This document shows, in pieces, positions 14,429 to 22,445 of a DNA stretch of 25,219 nucleotides. Each line of letters opens with the position of its first letter. The stretch's first letter is position 1. The DNA comes from Candidatus Methanofastidiosia archaeon. Lineage in GTDB: Archaea; Methanobacteriota_B; Thermococci; Methanofastidiosales; Methanofastidiosaceae. Both the position numbers and the translations under genes were made by a program. Below the pieces are notes generated by a model, which worked only from the letters and a program-made list of their open reading frames with translations, ran no database searches and was not told the DNA's origin. The DNA lies in assembly GCA_003558335.1 (NCBI GenBank), contig PWMA01000028.1, positions 1-25,219 on the forward strand. Direction: 5' to 3'.

Positions 14429-15229
14429 TTATCTAGAGCTTCCTGATGAAACATATGGGCTAATCCATTTTCCAAAAGCTTGTGGTGCCCTTGTTTGTAT
14501 TAATAGTTTTCCAGTTCCAGAAACATTTGCAATAAGTCCTTCCCCACTTAGAATTGTAGATTTCCACCCACCTACTTTTTCAATATTGTAATTAATGCCG
14601 CTGGAAAAAGCAACAAGGTGACCAGTGTCAACTTTTGTAGACTCGCCTTTTAATTCTTTTTCGACTATTGCTCCATAGCTTGATATAAATAGATCGCCAA
14701 ATCCATCAACCTTTAGGAAAAACATTCCCTCTCTAGAAACTAAACCTTTTAGCCCTTGAAACTGTGTGTCTATTGTTATTTCTGGTGAACAACACATATA
14801 TGCGCCACCTTGTAAAAACCATGTTTCACCGGTCATTTTTATATAGTTTATATCTCCAGGATACCCTGGAGCAAAACTAATAGTACCTGGGCCTTGGCTT
14901 GTAAATGTATTCATATATAAAGATTCACCACCGAGCATCCCTCTTTTAAATGCCTTGCCAAATCCTCCTTTCATCTCTGTTTTTATAGAGATATTAGAGG
15001 ACATTGTTACCATTGCACCTGCTTCTGCCATGATGGATTGTCCACTTTCCAAATTAACATCCAAGGTGCTAAAGACGGGTCTGTCATTAATTTCATATTT
15101 GTATCCCTGACTCTTAGTGTCTGCAAAGTCAGGAACTTTTTGTCCTTCAGAGCCGAGTTTGGTACCACAGCTTGTACAAAATTGACCGCCCCCAGCATTC
15201 TTTGAACCACAATTTACACAAAAAACCAT
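14429..15229 (-). CDS. AIM24/TIGR00266-family protein with N-terminal zinc ribbon
   Basis: The protein has 266 aa from the chosen start. Residues 1-24 form a zinc ribbon with two Cys-x2-Cys pairs (Cys4/7, Cys18/21; MVFCVNCGSKN...FCTSCGTK). After a linker of about 20 residues, the rest resembles the AIM24/TIGR00266 beta-rich domain: YEINDRPVFSTLDVNLESGQ, EAGAMVTMSSNIS, a Gly-rich turn, FAPGYPGDI, FLQGGAYMCCSPEI, DTGHLVAFSSGINYNI and SGTGKLLIQTRAP. The biochemical role of this family is unknown. The ATG at 15229 is preferred over one at 15256 because GGTGAT lies five bases before it and the ribbon starts right after. It converges with the Cys-rich gene. Confidence 0.85.
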   Translation of the reverse strand: MVFCVNCGSKNAGGGQFCTSCGTKLGSEGQKVPDFADTKSQGYKYEINDRPVFSTLDVNLESGQSIMAEAGAMVTMSSNISIKTEMKGGFGKAFKRGMLGGESLYMNTFTSQGPGTISFAPGYPGDINYIKMTGETWFLQGGAYMCCSPEITIDTQFQGLKGLVSREGMFFLKVDGFGDLFISSYGAIVEKELKGESTKVDTGHLVAFSSGINYNIEKVGGWKSTILSGEGLIANVSGTGKLLIQTRAPQAFGKWISPYVSSGSSR

Positions 15230-15398
15230 TGTAATCACCACAAATATAGAATACATTTCAGTTTAAAACCTTTTTGAACGACAAATAAAAATTATTATGT
15301 AAGATTATTTTTAAAAATTAGTTGAGCTTATCTTTATGTAAATAGCATAATGCAATAAGATGATAGTCCAAATTCTTTTTATATAGTGATTTCAAAAC

Positions 15399-15409
15399 AT
15401 TTATAAATA
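15399..15409 (+). promoter_or_regulatory. TATA-like box for the MoaD-like gene
   Basis: ATTTATAAATA is centred about 34 bases before the ATG at 15439. The implied leader is about 10 nt. Another AT-rich box (15377-15385) is also possible. The rest of the 15257-15438 gap is AT-rich with no other feature seen. Confidence 0.4.
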
Positions 15410-15438
15410 TTTTATTATTAATTAATTATAGAGAACCC

Positions 15439-15705
15439 ATGATTAAAATAAGATTGTATTCAGAATATCGAGATGCTTTAGGGAAAAAAGAAATAGATAT
15501 ATCTAAAGAACAGATGACCCTAAATGAAATTATAGAATATATTTCAAATAATTACACAGAAGAGTTCAAGAAAATTGCTATGCAAAATGAAAAAATCAGC
15601 GAACATATGTTGGTGATGGTAGGAGATAAACAAGTTAACTCGCTAGATTATATCATAAAAGCTGGCCAAACAGTAAAGTTACTTACTACTGCCCACGGAG
15701 GTTAA
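15439..15705 (+). CDS. Ubiquitin-like sulfur carrier / small archaeal modifier (MoaD/SAMP type)
   Basis: This 88-aa beta-grasp protein has the MoaD-like layout: an N-terminal strand IKIRLYSEYRDALGKKEIDI, helix LNEIIEYISNNY, the segment LVMVGDKQVN, and the C-terminus TVKLLTTAHGG. The exposed Gly-Gly tail is the adenylation site used by MoaD, ThiS and SAMPs. Such proteins supply sulfur for molybdopterin or tRNA thiolation, or are conjugated to lysines. No moaE, E1-like moeB/ubaA or thiazole gene lies nearby, so the role cannot be decided. It is an isolated transcription unit with a T8 tract just after the stop. Confidence 0.82.
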   Translation: MIKIRLYSEYRDALGKKEIDISKEQMTLNEIIEYISNNYTEEFKKIAMQNEKISEHMLVMVGDKQVNSLDYIIKAGQTVKLLTTAHGG

Positions 15706-15711
15706 TATAAG

Positions 15712-15719
15712 TTTTTTTT
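15712..15719 (+). terminator. Poly-T terminator after the MoaD-like gene
   Basis: A T8 run begins seven bases after the stop codon, with no stem before it. Poly-T alone is the usual archaeal intrinsic terminator. Confidence 0.45.
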
Positions 15720-15840
15720 AAAAAATTAAGGATTAATAAGCCCTTAGGAATTGTTATAGTTCTTATTTTTCCTTTGATCAGAATTTAAATCTATATAAAG
15801 ATTTTTTTTTCTTACCTATGAAACGTTTTAATCCGAAACT

Positions 15841-15853
15841 TTAAAATATATAC
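15841..15853 (+). promoter_or_regulatory. TATA-like box for the DUF354 gene
   Basis: TTAAAATATATAC is centred about 30 bases before the ATG at 15877. Initiation would fall near 15872, downstream of the alternative TTG start at 15868, which favours the ATG and a nearly leaderless mRNA. Confidence 0.4.
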
Positions 15854-15876
15854 TAAAGTATTGAAATTTGATAAAG

Positions 15877-16917
15877 ATGAAGGTATGGATAGACATATCA
15901 AATACACCCCACGTAAATTTCTTTAAAGGTGTTATAAAAAATCTCGAATCAAAAGGGCATGAACCATTCGTTACTTCAAGAGATTTTGACGGCCTTTTGG
16001 CATTATTGGATTTGTATAATATAGAACATACGGTTGTGGGTAGACACGGAGGATTCTGTAAAAAATCAAAGCTAGTTGAAAGCTCAAAAAGAATCCTTGC
16101 GCTTTCTGAAATAATTACAAAGGAAGAAGTTGATCTGGCCTTATACAAACATTCTATTGAAGGGGCTAGAGTTTCTTATGGTCTTGGAATTCCTTCAGTA
16201 TGTGTATTGGACAACGAAACTGCAGTGGCACAAAATAAGCTTATGTTACCCCTATCCTCAAAGATAATCGCACCAGATGCCATTCCACTTGAGGAAATAA
16301 TGAGGTTTGGTGTCGATGAATACCAAGTGATACGTTTTAATGGATTTTGTGAAATTGCAAATGTTGGTGACTTTAAGTATGATGATTCTTTTATAGACCA
16401 ACTGGGACTTTCAGAAGATAAATATACTGTTGTTATGAGGCCAGAACCTGTAAAAGCTAATTACTATAATGGAAATAAAGAAAAAACAATAATTAAATCT
16501 ATACTTGAAAAAACAAAAAATCTAAAAGATTATCAGTTCGTAGTCTTTCCAAGATTTGAGGGGCAAAAGTCTGTTTTTAAATACGATAATGTCATAATTC
16601 CTGAAAAGCCTGTTGATGCTTTAAGCCTTATGAGTTATGCAAATCTTGTTATAAGTGCCGGAGGAAGTATGAACAGAGAAGCAATTGCCTTAAACACACC
16701 AGCCCTTACTACTTACCCGGAAAAACTTTTGGCAGTCACTAAAAAAATGATAGAGCAAGGACTCAAAATACATTTATTAGATCCAGAAAAAATAACAAAG
16801 TTTATAGAAAAAGAAGATAATTTAGAGGCGTATAGACGTAATTCAAAAAAGATAATTTCAAAGCTTGAAAATCCAATAGATATACTATCAAAGGAAATAA
16901 AATCACTCGGAATCTAA
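15877..16917 (+). CDS. DUF354 protein (GT-B-like fold)
   Basis: This 346-aa protein starts MKVWIDISNTPHVNFF, the standard N-terminus of DUF354 proteins, which resemble UDP-GlcNAc 2-epimerase/glycosyltransferase (GT-B) folds. Further family-like blocks are SYGLGIPSVCVLDNETA, the VVMRPEP segment and the C-terminal SAGGSMNREAIALNTPALT, matching the GG-x-MNREA nucleotide-sugar-binding region. The enzymatic role of DUF354 is not established; a nucleotide-sugar link is inferred from fold. ATG at 15877 is preferred over TTG at 15868 because the family starts at this motif. The gene is convergent with the MFS gene and their stops overlap by four bases. Confidence 0.86.
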   Translation: MKVWIDISNTPHVNFFKGVIKNLESKGHEPFVTSRDFDGLLALLDLYNIEHTVVGRHGGFCKKSKLVESSKRILALSEIITKEEVDLALYKHSIEGARVSYGLGIPSVCVLDNETAVAQNKLMLPLSSKIIAPDAIPLEEIMRFGVDEYQVIRFNGFCEIANVGDFKYDDSFIDQLGLSEDKYTVVMRPEPVKANYYNGNKEKTIIKSILEKTKNLKDYQFVVFPRFEGQKSVFKYDNVIIPEKPVDALSLMSYANLVISAGGSMNREAIALNTPALTTYPEKLLAVTKKMIEQGLKIHLLDPEKITKFIEKEDNLEAYRRNSKKIISKLENPIDILSKEIKSLGI

Positions 16918-18302
16918 ATAATAATCTTTCGAACTTTTCTGATATTCCCTCTATTATAAGAAACAATTATTCCAAAAAATGCTAAAATTGCAAATATCAA
17001 AAAAGAGGTTCTAACTGCAGATAAAAAAGTCAAATAGAGATCTGGGGTAATTTCAACTCTTCCTATGATTAAAGTAAACACAATCATTGTAATAGTCATG
17101 CTAATCATTTGTCCAATTGTTCTCATTGTCCCTAGAATGGCAGAGGCTATTCCATAGTACTTTTTTTCAACAGAACTCATTATACTGTTCATATTTGGAG
17201 AAGAAAAAATAGCATATCCAAATCCTATTAATGCCAAATTTAAAACTATAAAAATTATACTTATATTTTTTTCGATAAATGTGAATATTAGCAAACCTAT
17301 AAAGGTTATAAACATTCCTATAGTAGAGACTATCCTTGGCTCAATTCTATCTGAGAGCTTTCCTGCATAAGGTGAAAAAATAGTCATCACAAGAGGTTGA
17401 AAAATCAATATTAATCCAGCCTTCTGAGGATCAAGATCTTTGATATATTGTAAATACAAGCTTAATAAAAATGTTATTGCAAAGGTTGAAGTGTAATGTA
17501 ACAATGCAGATATATTTGAGAATGAGAAACATCTATTGTTTCTAAATACTTCTATATTTAATAACGGGTTTTTAAATTTGAACTGCCAATAGATAAAAAC
17601 TAAAGCAAAAATAATACCAGCCAGTATAAATCCCAATCCTTTGATTGAAGGAATAATGGATAATCCATAGATGGCTAAGCTAAAGCTTAAAGCATAGATT
17701 ATAGTTCCTAAATAGTCCATTTTTTCACCTCTGGCCTCTGCCCACTCCCCTTTAATTTGGGTAGTTATAATGTAAGTAATTACTCCCAATAAAACACTTA
17801 AAACAAATATACTCCTCCATCCAAAATTTTGAGTTAATACGCCTCCAAGTAGTGGCCCCACTGAAAGGCCTAAATAGGCAGCGGCCACAGTGTAACCTAT
17901 AGCATTGCCTCTTTCATTTAAAGGAAAGACTGATGTAACTATTGCAATAGTTGTGCTATAAATCATTCCGCCCCCTATACCTTTTAATGCTCTTGAAAAA
18001 ATTAGTAAGGAAGCGGAATTAGAAAAAGTCGAAATTAAAGAAGCTGCTGAAAAAATTACAATCCCGAAAATAAACAGTTTTTTCCTACCATATAAATCTG
18101 CAAGTCTTCCAGAAGGAACAAGTGTGATTGCGGCGAAAAGTAAATATATTGTAGAAATCCAGTTTAAGGATACTGCGTCCATATTAAATTCAATTCCGAT
18201 TTCAGGAAGAGCTAAATTAATCGAAGATATCATAAATGCTGTCATAAAACAAGTCAAAGAAGCTGAAACTAAAATATAAAATTTATCTTGATCGTTTTTC
18301 AT
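16914..18302 (-). CDS. MFS transporter, DHA2-like drug/H+ antiporter
   Basis: The protein has 462 aa with about 14 hydrophobic segments, consistent with the DHA2 (EmrB/QacA) branch of the major facilitator superfamily. Loop 2-3 carries motif A, GRLADLYGRKKLFIFG (about 65-80). The antiporter motif C is visible in segment 5 as GLSVGPLLGG (about 144-153). Substrate is unknown; such pumps export lipophilic compounds. A good site, GAGGAT, lies before the ATG. It follows the prenyltransferase gene by 51 bp on the same strand, so it may be read from the carotenoid operon, but a functional link is only inferred. It overlaps the convergent DUF354 stop by four bases. Confidence 0.88.
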   Translation of the reverse strand: MKNDQDKFYILVSASLTCFMTAFMISSINLALPEIGIEFNMDAVSLNWISTIYLLFAAITLVPSGRLADLYGRKKLFIFGIVIFSAASLISTFSNSASLLIFSRALKGIGGGMIYSTTIAIVTSVFPLNERGNAIGYTVAAAYLGLSVGPLLGGVLTQNFGWRSIFVLSVLLGVITYIITTQIKGEWAEARGEKMDYLGTIIYALSFSLAIYGLSIIPSIKGLGFILAGIIFALVFIYWQFKFKNPLLNIEVFRNNRCFSFSNISALLHYTSTFAITFLLSLYLQYIKDLDPQKAGLILIFQPLVMTIFSPYAGKLSDRIEPRIVSTIGMFITFIGLLIFTFIEKNISIIFIVLNLALIGFGYAIFSSPNMNSIMSSVEKKYYGIASAILGTMRTIGQMISMTITMIVFTLIIGRVEITPDLYLTFLSAVRTSFLIFAILAFFGIIVSYNRGNIRKVRKIII

Positions 18303-18353
18303 TGAAAATCCTCTATTGGATATTAAATCTTTTTGACTACAATTTAAATTTAT

Positions 18354-19208
18354 CTAAACAATAACAAGTTTGTATATCAAAAGTGAAGTAAATACTAGGC
18401 CGCCTAGTCCAGTATTGATATATGGCAGATACCAATAAAGTTTTTCTATCTTTAATTCTTTTTTGATTAATAGTAATAATGGAAACAGAGGATAGGACAA
18501 GACAAAGAAACTTAAGGGATGTAGATTTGCAGAATAAATCACAATGATTGCCAAAAGACTCCAAAATATCAAACATAAAAGAAGAGAAGGCTTTTTGTTT
18601 ATGTAGACGGGAGTTGTTTTTATCCCAGCGCCTCTATCATACTCAATATCAGGTATAGCAGAAAAAATATGCATGGCAGCTACGTGTAAAAATCCGGCAA
18701 ATAAGTAAATAAAGGGAGGGAAGGTTTTACTAACGATGTAAAAACCAAAAATGCCAGGGATTACATATAGGTAATTAGAAGAAAAGTCCAAAAAAGGAAT
18801 CTCTTTGAATCTTAAAGGTTTAGCACTGTAAAAATATGATAAAAATAGAAATGTTATGAATATTAAACGCGCTAGATTATCTTGAAAAATCATTAAAAGA
18901 AGGCTTATTATGGTTACGCCATATATTACCCTTATCAAGCTTTTTCTTTCTTTATCTTTTAACCTATACTCTTTTTCAGACTTCTTTGGGTTGTTTTTGT
19001 CAGTTTCTTTGTCCCAATAGTCATTGACTCCATATATAAAAATATTTGCAAAAACAAAAAAGTATATTAAATATACATAGTAATCAAGGCGAAAAAAATC
19101 AAAAATATCTGTAAATCCCAGTGCATAGCCTACAACATAAGTTCCGCCTGTATATATCCAAAATCTAAATCTTGAAATTTTAAAGATTCTTTTAAATGTG
19201 TTTCTCAA
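18354..19208 (-). CDS. UbiA-family prenyltransferase, likely lycopene elongase-type
   Basis: The protein has 284 aa, with about 8-9 membrane segments. The first Asp-rich motif is NDYWDKETDKNNPKK (62-76), and the second is DIEYDRGAG (187-195). YSAKPLRFK (about 127-135) is a family landmark. UbiA enzymes attach prenyl groups to aromatic rings, glycerol lipids or carotenoids. The position directly after phytoene desaturase and phytoene synthase points to lycopene elongase (C50 carotenoid/bacterioruberin-type) rather than quinone or lipid synthesis. The hydratase/cyclase partners of known C50 pathways are not in this window. It starts at TTG with AGGA upstream, 11 bases after crtB. Confidence 0.82.
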   Translation of the reverse strand: MRNTFKRIFKISRFRFWIYTGGTYVVGYALGFTDIFDFFRLDYYVYLIYFFVFANIFIYGVNDYWDKETDKNNPKKSEKEYRLKDKERKSLIRVIYGVTIISLLLMIFQDNLARLIFITFLFLSYFYSAKPLRFKEIPFLDFSSNYLYVIPGIFGFYIVSKTFPPFIYLFAGFLHVAAMHIFSAIPDIEYDRGAGIKTTPVYINKKPSLLLCLIFWSLLAIIVIYSANLHPLSFFVLSYPLFPLLLLIKKELKIEKLYWYLPYINTGLGGLVFTSLLIYKLVIV

Positions 19209-19219
19209 AATTATCCTTC

Positions 19220-20098
19220 CTATTCGGAGCGATAATTGGTGACAAATCTAAGATCTTTAAGCATATCACTTTCTCTTAAAAGAATTGAGTTGTAAGCTAT
19301 GGTTGATACTATTCTTGGAATTGTGGGCTTAACTTTTTTCCTATAGATTATAAAGGGATCCTTGCTTATTGTCTTGCCAGTCCAGTTATACATATCTGAT
19401 GCAGTTTTTATCGGTATTAAATATCTCTTAGGAATGTAGGGAAACCCTTCTTCGGCTTTTTTCTGCCAGTCAAAGTATGTATCCAATTGCTTTTGAATAA
19501 ATCCTTTAAATTCATCAGACCTTTTTTTTGTATCTTTTAATTCCAAACTAGGCAAATTAAACTCTTGAAGATCTTCTTGGGAAAAATAAACTCTGCCAAG
19601 TTCTAAATCTTCAGATATATCTCTGATAAAATTGATAAATTGCATGGCCCTGCCAAGATTTCTTGCTGCGGTAAATGAATATTCATGTAAATCCAATATT
19701 CGTGCCATGAATAACCCTATAACTTCAGAAGAGCCATGAAGATAAATCATTAGGTCGTCCAAATTTTTGTATGTTGATTTTGTAATGTCCATCTCCATAG
19801 AATACAAGAAAGATTCGGCCCATTTAGGTTCAAAATTTTTTCTTTCAGAAAGCTCAACAAAAGAATCAATAATCACATCACCAGTTATTTCTCCCTTTAG
19901 AGCTTCGTTGTATTTGTCTTTAAATTCATAAAACTCTTCAGTTTGCTGAGGTATAGAATCTACCAAATCGTCAGCCTTTCTTACAAAGCTGTACAATTTA
20001 AATACATCTTCTTTTGCCCTTTCAGGAAAGAATATTGTACTATAAAAGTAAGTTTTGCTACCTCCTTTAAAAATTGAATAAATTGTTTTATCTACCAT
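19220..20098 (-). CDS. crtB: Phytoene synthase (squalene/phytoene synthase family)
   Basis: This enzyme joins two geranylgeranyl diphosphates head to head to form phytoene. It is 292 aa from the chosen start. Both Asp-rich metal sites are present: DDLVD (43-47 from this start) and RDISEDLELGRVYF (about 159-172). The N-terminal GGSKTYFYSTIFFPE is typical of CrtB proteins. The start is set at 20098 because GGAG lies four bases upstream; an ATG at 20110, overlapping the crtI stop by one base, would add four residues. It sits between crtI and the UbiA gene in one operon. Squalene or dehydrosqualene synthase is less likely given the CrtI partner. Confidence 0.92.
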   Translation of the reverse strand: MVDKTIYSIFKGGSKTYFYSTIFFPERAKEDVFKLYSFVRKADDLVDSIPQQTEEFYEFKDKYNEALKGEITGDVIIDSFVELSERKNFEPKWAESFLYSMEMDITKSTYKNLDDLMIYLHGSSEVIGLFMARILDLHEYSFTAARNLGRAMQFINFIRDISEDLELGRVYFSQEDLQEFNLPSLELKDTKKRSDEFKGFIQKQLDTYFDWQKKAEEGFPYIPKRYLIPIKTASDMYNWTGKTISKDPFIIYRKKVKPTIPRIVSTIAYNSILLRESDMLKDLRFVTNYRSE

Positions 20099-20102
20099 AA
20101 TT

Positions 20103-20106
20103 CTCC
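20103..20106 (-). promoter_or_regulatory. Shine-Dalgarno site deciding the crtB start
   Basis: Minus-strand GGAG stands four bases before the ATG at 20098. It would lie inside the coding sequence if the upstream ATG (20110) were used, so it favours the shorter form. Confidence 0.5.
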
Positions 20107-20109
20107 ACA

Positions 20110-21582
20110 TTAGCCGTATTTTTCATTTATCTCCTTAGCTACTATCTGCGACGATATTAAAGTCATAGGGACGCCAATCCCAGGATGTGTATATTGTCCA
20201 GAGTAGTATAAATTATCAACTTTCTTACTCTTGTGCGCCGGTCTAAAAAGAGCAGTCTGTTTCATGGTGTGTGAAAGGCTAAGAGCTGTGCCTTTGTAAG
20301 CATTGTACCTCTCTTTAAAGTCAGTTAAAGCAAAAATTTTCTTGACAACTATATGACTTCTTATATCTTGATCTATTGTAGCTTCTAGATTGTCGATTAT
20401 TTTATTAAAGAATTCTTCCCTAAGTTCTGACGTATCTTTTAGACCAGGAGCCAATGGAATCAAGATAAAAAGAGTGTCACTACCTTGAGGAGCAGCTGTT
20501 GTATCGGTCCTAGAGGGTACATTAACATAGTAAGATGGATTTTCTGGCCAAGCTGCTTTCTTGGGATCGAAAAGTGTATCAAAACCTTTAGACCAATCCT
20601 TATCCAAGAAAAGAGTATGGTGAGCAAGCTCATCGAACTGTTTGTCTACTCCAACATAAGCAACAAAGGCTGATGGGGCTAAGACCCTACCCTCCCAATA
20701 TTTATCGGAATAAGTATTGTATTTTGGATCGATCAGTTCAAGTTCTGAATGTGCATAATCTGCATTAACTATTACCAAATCTGCATCGTATGTATTCTTA
20801 TCGGTTATAACTCTTTTAGCCTTTTTATCTTCAATTTCTATCTTTGTTACAGACTCGTTGAAGTAAAAATTAGCGCCATAGGAAGTTGCAAGTTTATATA
20901 CAGAATCAGCTACTTTCCTCATCCCACCTTCTGGGTACCATACACCAAGAGTAAGATCTATATGTGACATTATATGATAAAAAGAGGGCGTATTTTGAGG
21001 AGAGCCACCAAGGAAACCTATAGAGTATTCCACGATTTTTTTTGCTTCGTCGCTTTCAAAGTGCTTACTAACAAATTTATCAAGACTTTCAAGAATATTG
21101 AGTTTAACTCCTTGCATTAGTAATTTACCGCTAAAGAAATCTAGAATAGATTTGTAATCTCTATATAAAAGATCTTTTATAGAAATATCATACATCTCTT
21201 TTGCAGACTCTAAATATTTTTGAAGTTTTAGGCCACCGTCCTTTTCAAAAGTATCAAATAAGGCGAAATTTTTCTCTAAATCAGCGGAAATATCTGTAGG
21301 ATTTTTTCCTCCAAAATATACTCTATAAGAAGGGTCAAGCTGCTTTAGTTCAAAAAAATCTTCCGGTTTTTTGCCAAACTCTGAATAGAAATTTTCAAAA
21401 ACGTCCGGCATAAGATACCAAGAAGGGCCCATATCAAAATAAAAATTCTTTTCACTATAAACACTGGCCCGTCCTCCCGGGTGATCATTCTTCTCTAAAA
21501 CTGTTACATCAAAACCATTTTTTGCCAAAAGTGCTGCAGCGGATAAACCGCCAAAACCGGTTCCTACAATTACTACTTTCAT
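20110..21582 (-). CDS. crtI: Phytoene desaturase (CrtI type)
   Basis: This FAD-dependent enzyme introduces double bases into phytoene on the way to lycopene. It is 490 aa, the expected length. The N-terminal dinucleotide fold is VVIVGTGFGGLSAAALLAKNG (GxGxxG near 7-12), followed by VLEKNDHPGGRASVY and FDMGPSWYLMPDVFENFY, hallmark CrtI sequences. The C-terminal substrate/FAD block is YYSGQYTHPGIGVPMTLISS. Relatives include neurosporene and diapophytoene desaturases; the number of steps cannot be read here. AAGGTG lies six bases before the ATG. It is the first gene of the minus-strand carotenoid operon and overlaps the crtB region by one base at most. No lycopene cyclase follows. Confidence 0.94.
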   Translation of the reverse strand: MKVVIVGTGFGGLSAAALLAKNGFDVTVLEKNDHPGGRASVYSEKNFYFDMGPSWYLMPDVFENFYSEFGKKPEDFFELKQLDPSYRVYFGGKNPTDISADLEKNFALFDTFEKDGGLKLQKYLESAKEMYDISIKDLLYRDYKSILDFFSGKLLMQGVKLNILESLDKFVSKHFESDEAKKIVEYSIGFLGGSPQNTPSFYHIMSHIDLTLGVWYPEGGMRKVADSVYKLATSYGANFYFNESVTKIEIEDKKAKRVITDKNTYDADLVIVNADYAHSELELIDPKYNTYSDKYWEGRVLAPSAFVAYVGVDKQFDELAHHTLFLDKDWSKGFDTLFDPKKAAWPENPSYYVNVPSRTDTTAAPQGSDTLFILIPLAPGLKDTSELREEFFNKIIDNLEATIDQDIRSHIVVKKIFALTDFKERYNAYKGTALSLSHTMKQTALFRPAHKSKKVDNLYYSGQYTHPGIGVPMTLISSQIVAKEINEKYG

Positions 21583-21719
21583 AAAAACACCTTACTTAAT
21601 CAATAATATATAGTCTAATTAAAAGTATAGGTTAATTTTTCATTATAAAAGTATTTGTTATTAATTAGAAATTAATATTTTCAATTCTTATTTTTTAAAA
21701 GGACATAATATTAATTTAA

Positions 21720-21866
21720 CTTAATAGGGAAATTGAAATTCAAAGCGAGAGCTGTGAGCCTGTATCTGAGTATTGCTATAGGTGCGGGATGCCTTTAAAA
21801 GAAGAGAAAGTTTATGAGATGGAATCCAACATAAAAAAGCTCCGGGAAGAGTTCACTTCATTTTAA
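21720..21866 (+). pseudogene. Zinc-ribbon fragment, possible integrase C-terminal remnant
   Basis: A 48-codon open stretch follows a stop and has no start codon. It encodes a Cys-x2-Cys knuckle with a second upstream Cys (CEPVSEYCYRCGMPLKEE), then a charged helix ending at a TAA (21864-21866). Archaeal tyrosine recombinases often end with such a FCxxCGxPL zinc ribbon and helix, so this may be the tail of a deleted integrase. The match rests on this short pattern only. Its stop overlaps the start of the next small ORF (TAATG). Confidence 0.35.
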
Positions 21867-21988
21867 TGGGGCTAGATGAAGATTTTGAACCGTGCTACAA
21901 AGTTGACCTAGTCACAATAACTCAAAGATCTCTTCCAATGCAGCAGATAATGAAAATATTAGGGATAACAGGACTCATGAGAGAATAA
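21866..21988 (+). CDS. Small 40-aa ORF, unknown
   Basis: The ORF starts with ATG overlapping the preceding TAA and encodes an acidic start (GLDEDFEPCYKVDL) then a possible amphipathic helix (SLPMQQIMKILGITGLM). I do not recognise it. It could be a real small protein coupled to the zinc-ribbon frame, or a frameshifted continuation of a decayed gene. Confidence 0.25.
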   Translation: MGLDEDFEPCYKVDLVTITQRSLPMQQIMKILGITGLMRE

Positions 21989-22176
21989 ATTTATTTTTAT
22001 CTTTTCTATTCTTTTTTCTTGTTAAAAATTAAATCCCAACTGTTTGGACAATCTTTTTAAACACAAATGTTTTATTTAGGACTTGAGGACTTGCTATGTC
22101 CGAGATAGTGATTTTTTAAAGTCCTTGCAAGAATCTTTGTGATATCTCTCTGTGCAAAAACTGGGGGTGGCCTTAG

Positions 22177-22350
22177 TTGATATCTGGTGAGATAACGGCG
22201 GCAAAGAACTCTAAATATACAGACAGCCAAATAAAAAAGTGCATTGGGTATCTTTTGATGGGGCATAACGAGCGGTATGTGGCCTTAAAATTGGGGCCTG
22301 ACTGGACTAGGGAGAATGTGAGATACTATAAGAGGAAGTATTTGGGATAA
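22177..22350 (+). CDS. Small HTH-like ORF (57 aa) carrying repeat copy 1; may be a gene remnant
   Basis: Starting at a TTG with GGGGGTGG a few bases upstream, this frame encodes 57 residues ending KRKYLG. The core, KKCIGYLLMGHNERYVALKL then GPDWTRENVRYYKRKYL, has a helix-turn-helix look (short helix, turn, basic recognition-like helix), as in resolvases or small transposase DNA-binding parts. No family is recognised. A second, decayed copy (22815-22924) differs mainly at synonymous positions, which supports coding history. Upstream sequence is interrupted by stops in all plus frames, so it could equally be the 3' remnant of a longer gene. Confidence 0.4.
   Translation: MISGEITAAKNSKYTDSQIKKCIGYLLMGHNERYVALKLGPDWTRENVRYYKRKYLG
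22234..22343 (+). repeat. 110-bp direct repeat, copy 1
   Basis: This aligns without gaps to 22815-22924; I count about 13 mismatches in 110 positions (near 88% identity). A run of about 35 bases including the block after the internal ATG (22258) is identical. The copy is open in frame with the 57-aa ORF. Similarity stops sharply at both ends. Confidence 0.85.
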
Positions 22351-22445
22351 TGAAAAGAGAATTATTCCCTATATCCAAGTTCTCTTGCCTTTTCATGATG
22401 TTCCAAGGCTTTTAAGATCTATTCCAATTCTAAAAACGTTGGAAC

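Larger units (their letters stand above)
21583..22445. other. Gene-poor AT-rich stretch, probable insertion scar
   Basis: No full-length gene is visible. From left to right it holds the upstream region of crtI, a zinc-ribbon reading-frame fragment (21720-21866), a 40-codon ORF (21866-21988), about 190 bp with no recognised feature (21989-22176), a 57-codon ORF with the first direct repeat (22177-22350), and about 95 bp with nothing seen before the RAM-domain gene. A minus-strand frame across 22072-22266 is best explained as the opposite strand of the repeat ORF. Confidence 0.5.

Noticed and set aside
14429..15256. AIM24-like gene starting at 15256
   Set aside because: The zinc ribbon begins directly at the ATG at 15229, which has GGTGAT at the right distance; the extra nine residues look like translated leader.
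18337..18576. Minus-strand 79-aa ORF at the end of the UbiA gene
   Set aside because: It is an alternative frame of the prenyltransferase coding region with no motif of its own.
22072..22266. Minus-strand 64-aa ORF over the first repeat
   Set aside because: It lies opposite the plus-strand frame whose repeat copies show a synonymous substitution pattern, and its own translation is low-complexity with no recognised motif.
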